The notes under the pieces were generated by a model. That model saw nothing but the letters and a program-made list of their open reading frames with translations, had not been told where the DNA came from and ran no database searches. A program made the position numbers and the translations under genes. DNA of 64,000 nt from Tritrichomonas musculus (Eukaryota > Parabasalia > Tritrichomonadida > Tritrichomonadidae): positions 1,860,001 to 1,924,000 of the forward strand of contig JAPFFF010000006.1 of NCBI GenBank assembly GCA_039105265.1, in the 5' to 3' direction. Below, piece by piece: positions 59,230-64,000 of this stretch. Numbering within the stretch: the first letter of the stretch is position 1; each line of letters begins with the position of its first letter.

Positions 59230-59842
59230 GCTGAATGGGGAGTTGAGCATAATGAATGAATATATAACTGATTCTCTACAGAAAGAGAAGGCAATAAAGT
59301 GTTCTATAATAAAAGCAGACAATGCATTAAGTTTACGTAAAAGTGATGTACTATACCTATATAAGCCTACATCAACTAGTCAGGTTGTGATAGATAACAA
59401 GAAGTATTGGTTACTTCAATGGAACATAGATACTGGATATACTATACCTAATGACCTTGAGTTTAGGTTTAATGAGTATTGTTTTGGTAATATGTGGTTT
59501 TTATCATGGGATGGTACAAAATGAGTAGGCGATAACATACAACGTCAAATCAATTGTAGATTAGTTAATAGATTAAATAAGGAGAATGAGTATAGTGAAG
59601 ATGGTACCTACATAAAAGTCAAGAGGAGTGAGAGGAACAAAAAAATGATTAATAAGCCAAATGACTACTCTCCTAATAACTTACTACATTACATGATTTA
59701 TGGAGGTAAGTGCAAAATAGACTTTTTTGTAAAATTAAAGACAGGGGAGATAGAACCTTTTTCTAAGTATGGTCTAGGCTTCTAAACAAGTCAAGGAGGT
59801 ACAAAAGAGGGATATGAAATTGAAAAAATAAGGAGCTCCAAG

Positions 59843-60583
59843 TTGAATAATGTTACTAATAAATTAGAGACTTGTGCAATTGATGAACTCTACCAAGATA
59901 TTATCCTTGAAGGTTCTAAAAATGCTAATAGGTTCTCAGTTCGACCTACTGGAAAAGAAGGCAATGGAGGAGACAAGGTATGGTTGTTCTTACATAGTGT
60001 ACTTGATTCCTGTGAACAGCTTGAATATACTTATGCAGCCAAGACTACTAATGACTCAAGGGATATTAAGATATATTTAGCTGATGAATATGTTGACCCA
60101 ATAGATGAGGTTCATTGGGATGCAACTACTAACCCATTCGAGTATATCATTAAGCAGCAATTTTATGAAGTATCCCCAAATCCTAATGGGGCAACAACCT
60201 TATATACTGATTATAATATTACCTCCTCTAAGATAATTACTGCTGATAATATTACTACCATGAGGAGCGACCAAAACTTAGTCACCAACAATGTAGAAGT
60301 TATTAGCTATGATGTTAACGAAATCACTGTTATGGAAAGCTTAAAAGGTAGAGTATCGAGGACCGAACAAGTCACCCAACATCTGGAGGAGGATGTAGAT
60401 AATTTACGTATAATCTCATGGACTACATTAGCTTTTGGAGTTGCAGGTACTGTTGGGTCAATAGGTTCAATTGGTATGCAGCTATTTCCAGATGCTATAA
60501 GCTTTCCTACAATAAAAGGTGGAGGATTCCTTAAAAGGTTATTCTCACATAAGTCAACCAAAGGGATGAGTGATTTGGTTTGA
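59843..60583 (+). CDS. Old-Polinton structural protein relic, 246 codons
   Basis: The middle is beta-rich (ANRFSVRPTGKEGNGGDKVW, TLYTDYNITSSKIITADNIT). A short coiled coil (RVSRTEQVTQHLEEDVDNLR) is followed by a Gly-rich hydrophobic segment (LAFGVAGTVGSIGSIGMQLF). The order recalls trimeric stalk or fibre proteins. Part of a broken element; function inferred from layout only. Confidence 0.45.
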   Translation: MNNVTNKLETCAIDELYQDIILEGSKNANRFSVRPTGKEGNGGDKVWLFLHSVLDSCEQLEYTYAAKTTNDSRDIKIYLADEYVDPIDEVHWDATTNPFEYIIKQQFYEVSPNPNGATTLYTDYNITSSKIITADNITTMRSDQNLVTNNVEVISYDVNEITVMESLKGRVSRTEQVTQHLEEDVDNLRIISWTTLAFGVAGTVGSIGSIGMQLFPDAISFPTIKGGGFLKRLFSHKSTKGMSDLV

Positions 60584-60598
60584 AATAGTATTAACTTC

Positions 60599-61252
60599 AT
60601 GTCAGGTACTACCGCAAGAAGCATAACCAAAGATATAACACCTATAATTACCTGGTGTGAAGAGGAGTATAAGAAACTAGATGAACTACCTTTTACTGAT
60701 GAGAATGATAACCCTGATACAGGAACTTTGACATTAAGTGGGACTATCGATATAAGTAATATGTTTAGGGACTCACTCAAGCCTTGTTTCAAGTTGTTAG
60801 CTGAGAAGGTCAATGAGCTCGAGGCAGAGTTTGATAACTACCCTACTGTGGATGAAGCTAATGAAGCATTGAAGGAGTATGCATTAAAGAAAGACATACC
60901 TGCACTTGTTGATACAAGTGGGTATGCATTAAAGACAGATATACCTGAACCTGTGGATTTTAGGGGATATGTATTAAAAAGAGAGCTTGATAAAGTTAAA
61001 ACAGAGAATTCTACTTTGAAGGCTACCATAACAGCAATGGAGACTAGGCTGGCAGCACTTGAGAATAACTTGAACCTAGTTGAATATACTTTTGAGAAAT
61101 CATCCAGTACTAATATTCGCTACATATTTGGTCAACCTCTTAATGCCTATAAAGGAACAATATATTTATCATATACAGAGACTAAAAACAACGTGACAAG
61201 TGTAAAAGAAATCAAAGTCAATGATTCATATTCATTAATTCCACATTCTTGA
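60599..61252 (+). CDS. Fibre-like relic of the older Polinton, 217 codons
   Basis: It contains the tail-fibre-type repeats YALKKDIPALVDTSGYALKT and TDIPEPVDFRGYVLKREL, close to those of the younger element's fibre. A coiled coil (TENSTLKATITAMETRLAAL) and a beta-rich end follow. This shows that the two elements share a fibre family. Part of a broken element. Confidence 0.55.
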   Translation: MSGTTARSITKDITPIITWCEEEYKKLDELPFTDENDNPDTGTLTLSGTIDISNMFRDSLKPCFKLLAEKVNELEAEFDNYPTVDEANEALKEYALKKDIPALVDTSGYALKTDIPEPVDFRGYVLKRELDKVKTENSTLKATITAMETRLAALENNLNLVEYTFEKSSSTNIRYIFGQPLNAYKGTIYLSYTETKNNVTSVKEIKVNDSYSLIPHS

Positions 61253-61327
61253 CAACAGGTATAAAAGCTGAAGATTATACTAAGAACGAAATTCATTCGT
61301 AATAACGAGGCAGGTACGAGATTCTCG

Positions 61328-61406
61328 GGGTGGTACCTAATACGTTTCATAGATGGTAGTCAGTGGGGGTGGTACCTGTGCCGTTTCATAGATGGTGGTC
61401 AGTAGT
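61328..61406 (+). repeat. 39-bp tandem repeat, two copies
   Basis: Two adjacent copies begin TGGTACCT at 61331 and 61370. In the plus frame both encode WYL(I/C)RFIDG(S/G)QWG-like 13-residue units. This resembles the short repeats that build beta-solenoid or fibre shafts. It lies between the fibre-like relic and the terminal-repeat relic of the older Polinton. Confidence 0.6.
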
Positions 61407-61598
61407 GAAGAACTATCTTGGAGAAAAAATAATTTTTTTTCCATTTTTAAAAATAACCTTGTTTTCATTTTTAATTTTTTTTATCAGGAGTTCGATTTGA
61501 CGTTGTGGGCTACAGCCCCTACGGAAACCGACTCCTATATACTACTAAGGAGTCCTGTACCGTTTGGAGATTCCTCCAAAAATCATGATTTTTTTGTT

Positions 61599-62152
61599 TT
61601 ATTTATTTGTTGGATGGTAGATTTCTGGAGATGATTCTCCATGGCGTCTCCATACCCAACGACCTGACGAATCTAGTTCAAAACTAGACTCGTCGATAAA
61701 GAGAACATTCTCCCAGTTTGTTCCGTTGTTGATGTGGCGCTGGCAGAAATCAATTCTAGCATTTCTTTGAATCTCTGTTGTTGCAAAAGTATTTCTATGC
61801 GGGAGAAAATTGAAATTGAGATCATGTCTTATTGCATTCACCAAAGTAGGTGAAATTGGTTCAAATTGAGGAATTGCACTAATGATTGTTGAAATTGTTC
61901 TGTCACCCGTGCGGCGGTTTGAAAGGGTTAGATTTAATACTTCATTCTTTATTTTATCCGTTTTTTTTTTTTTGTAGGTGCTCCTATTTTGTGTTGCAAC
62001 TCAAAGATATTTTCATGATGTGATAATGAATCTCGAATTTTCCTAATGAAAGTTCTGCAATGGCCAGTTTCCTTTGAAATAAGGCTGATATTGCTTGTGC
62101 GACTTAACCAACTCATGATTGATGGAGTAGATAGCATAAGGGGGTTCGGCAA
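61599..62152 (-). mobile_element. Truncated Tc1/mariner (IS630-family) transposase remnant
   Basis: On the minus strand, a helix-turn-helix part reads ISLISKETGHCRTFIRKIRD and then HKIGAPTKKKK from an ATG at 62152. A later part, up to a stop at 61599, reads NWENVLFIDESSFELDSSGR and then WVWRRHGE. The second is the first-aspartate region (FIDES) of Tc1-type DDE transposases. The two parts are in different frames, joined at a run of 13 A residues (near 61,961-61,973), so a frameshift in that run is likely. Sequence with the second aspartate and final acidic residue is missing: the copy is truncated at its 3' side near 61,600. No terminal inverted repeats seen. Inactive remnant. Confidence 0.75.
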
Positions 62153-62279
62153 AGTTGCTCCACACCCCTAATTTGAGTTTTCTAACACCTCCTCCAAACC
62201 CCGTCCAGCAAATTTCAAACTCCATTAAAATAGCTCCAAAAAAGAATTCTAAACAAGCCCCCTATCGTAATTAATTTAA

Positions 62280-63108
62280 TATTTTTATTACCACCCCAAA
62301 TGTCAGAGTACAACAAATACTACGAAGACTTTAACCTTCCAGAGAGCTGCAAGATAACGAATAAGTGCCCGATTGATATTAAATGAATCATCTCTCATGG
62401 AGATCATATATTCCAAATGAGATTCTACTTCTTCAGTGAGAGTCAACGTCAAGTATATAAGCTAGAAAGTGATCTACTTCATGGTTATAAGATAGGGAAT
62501 TCGTTAAAGTTCGCGTTAGTAGATAATATGAATAAACGAGATAGCTTTCTCGTTAATGATCTTTTAATAGCCATAACCAAAAATATGAGTAAGATAGAAT
62601 TGCCGAAACTAAGGTAAAAAATGAGGTTTATTTTTATTCCTACATCGCTGGCATTAGCCGTTGGCATATCCTCAAACATTTGATTGTGGAGTTACGGCGG
62701 CTTTATAAGTAGTGTGGTCCATGCTCAAAAATAGAAAGCTAATGATGTAAACCTTCTCAAGATAAAAAAATTGTTAAGCTATGACTATCTAATTATTTTA
62801 GCTTGACAATAATTTATTTTTCTTTTATTCAAATGTCCAAGTTACTAAGTAAGTTATCGAAGTCTGAGATCTTGTCTTTACCTGGATGTAGGAAATATAA
62901 TTCACTTACTGTAAGAGAGTTGAAACCTATAGTAAAGAAAAGTATTAGAGATTTAGATTTTGATTTCCGAGGTGTACATGTTAGTGATTACATCAATCGA
63001 GTCAAAGAAATCGAAGAAGATCAAAAGAAATCAGATGACGAATTATTCAAGCGAATCTCCTCTAAGAAAGATTCATTAAAGAAACAGAAGCGAAGTCATG
63101 AGCAATAG
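62280..63108 (+). mobile_element. Further virus-like (Polinton-type) fragment
   Basis: Plus-strand pieces of virus-like genes: one opening MSEYNKYYEDFNLPESCKIT near 62,299, a stretch with FYFFSESQRQVYKLESDLLH (62,417-62,617), and the intact small frame at 62,833. The last is preceded by the same T-rich motif as in the whole Polinton. The fragment is broken, with a few breaks. It may be the continuation of the older element beyond the Tc1/mariner remnant or a third copy. Confidence 0.5.
62833..63108 (+). CDS. Small SAP-like protein of the virus-like fragment, 91 codons
   Basis: It starts at MSKLLSKLSKSEILSLPGCR, with a T-rich TTTATTTTTCTTTTATTC tract just upstream of the ATG. The segment KYNSLTVRELKPIVKKSIRD looks like a SAP or Rho-N-type helix-turn-helix that binds nucleic acid in many viral proteins. 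A charged tail (KKDSLKKQKRSHEQ) follows. Family assignment is tentative; the frame is open from ATG to stop. Confidence 0.45.
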   Translation: MSKLLSKLSKSEILSLPGCRKYNSLTVRELKPIVKKSIRDLDFDFRGVHVSDYINRVKEIEEDQKKSDDELFKRISSKKDSLKKQKRSHEQ

Positions 63109-64000
63109 AAATAGAGTTTGAAAGAGAATGCTTCATTTCTACGTTCATTAATGAATATAGGTAATGTATAGGGTGTTACAAGTTATCGTGGATTTTTTGT
63201 GAATAATAGATAATACTCAAAACAAATAATAAAATATTTATGGTAATATTTAACATCCCATTTTGGAAACACATGTTATCGTTCATTTCACTTTTTTATA
63301 TAACGTTTTTTATTTTTATGCATGAAATTCCCGTTAAAACTGCATTTTTACTTTTTTCGATATTGATATTTCTTTTTCTTTTTATATATTGCAAGAGATC
63401 TCATACCAAACATCAATATATTTTGATTTGATACCTGTGCTGATCTTACGTATTGTTTTCTGAGTGATTTTTCTTTCAAAAATTGAATTTTTCTTGCCTG
63501 AAAAAAGGCAAAAATGCGGAAACAATTTTGATTTATTAATAACTATTTGTATTTATTTGTTCATTTTATAAAATATTATTTTATTATTTTATACATTAGA
63601 TGAATAATATATTTATATGAACAAAAGAATTCTTTATTAATCAAGTATTGAGAGAGAACCTCGTTTTTTGTGAAGAGCATATTTATTGCTTTTTATCATT
63701 TTTATCCTTTTTGACTTCCAACCATCATGATAATTAAAATTAATAGAATGTTATTATAAAATACACAACAAGAACAAATTGATGATCTATATAATTTTTG
63801 TTTTTAATTGGTTTAGATCTCATTTTATTAAATTGAAGGTGGTCTTTATTACGTTTATTTTTTTAAAATAAACGTATATTCATTTTTACTCAAACGATAT
63901 GAAACAACCGTCCATCATTTCACTAAATTTGATTATAAAATGAAAAGATATTTAAATATATCATATGTTTTTACCAAAGAAAGCATCGTAGAACATCAAA
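63109..64000. other. AT-rich right end of the window
   Basis: No gene I can support. A 63-codon hydrophobic frame at 63,240-63,431 (FISLFYITFFIFMHEIPVKT) could encode a two-helix membrane peptide, but such frames are expected by chance in T-rich DNA. Otherwise A/T runs only. Confidence 0.4.

Larger units (their letters stand above)
59230..61560 (+). mobile_element. Right remains of the older, broken Polinton
   Basis: Virus-like plus-strand coding sequence resumes directly after the right target duplication, continuing the element interrupted at 38,782. It is broken, with several breaks, and holds fibre- and tail-like proteins. Near its right end, bases 61,480-61,560 resemble the younger element's terminal repeat: a GGGCTACAGCCC hairpin, then ACGGAAACCGACT, then ATATACTACTAA. 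That places a terminal-repeat relic here. The end itself is lost or replaced at the junction with a Tc1/mariner remnant. Confidence 0.65.

Overview
The window reads as AT-rich nuclear DNA of a flagellated trichomonad (Parabasalia), most like a Tritrichomonas-type genome. This is inferred from gene content: Rab GTPases, a BspA-like leucine-rich surface protein, a TKL-like kinase joined to ankyrin repeats, an axonemal SPEF2/CPC1-like protein, short intergenic regions, almost no recognisable introns, and Polinton/Maverick elements. No ribosomal RNA or marker gene is present to fix the species. I see no rRNA, tRNA or CRISPR.

Bases 1-35,900 are mostly host DNA. In order: the 3' end of a Rab gene, a non-prenylated Rab-like GTPase, an unknown 566-aa protein, a syntaxin-6-like Qc-SNARE, then a 4.1-kb gene-free stretch. 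That stretch holds a nest of small non-autonomous DNA transposons: a TA-flanked inverted-repeat element interrupted by a hAT-like element with a 6.5-copy 99-bp tandem array, and next to it a second TA-flanked element. Next come a BspA-like surface protein and a kinase-like/ankyrin locus (11,424-16,554) whose ankyrin repeats are single islands separated by 0.35-0.8 kb of AT-rich spacer. After these are a TMEM62-like metallophosphoesterase, a small unknown protein, a PPP-fold pseudophosphatase, the SPEF2-like protein, several small unknowns, a RING protein, a GOLD/7TM-like membrane protein and a PHD-PHD-SET3-like chromatin protein. The kinase-like and phosphatase-like proteins both look catalytically dead.

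Bases 35,900-64,000 are a graveyard of mobile DNA. A 1.73-kb MULE-like element has 33-bp inverted repeats and a 9-bp target duplication. A 20,435-bp Polinton (38,789-59,223) then looks whole and young: its 458-bp terminal inverted repeats look identical and it has a perfect 6-bp target duplication (CTTGTG). It carries a protein-primed family B DNA polymerase, retroviral-type integrase, FtsK/HerA-like packaging ATPase, double-jelly-roll-type capsid protein, a phage-fibre-like protein, an HNH nuclease and about a dozen small genes, including one encoded inside each terminal repeat. It inserted into an older, broken Polinton, whose remains lie on both sides (about 38,037-38,782 and 59,230-61,560). 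Next to that are a truncated Tc1/mariner transposase remnant (61,599-62,152) and another virus-like fragment (62,280-63,108).

The parts most worth a second look are: the one-ankyrin-per-island array; an in-frame coding tail beyond the TGA of the SPEF2-like gene; the T-rich motif before many Polinton genes; the HNH module inside the Polinton polymerase; and the nested transposons defined here by their target duplications.
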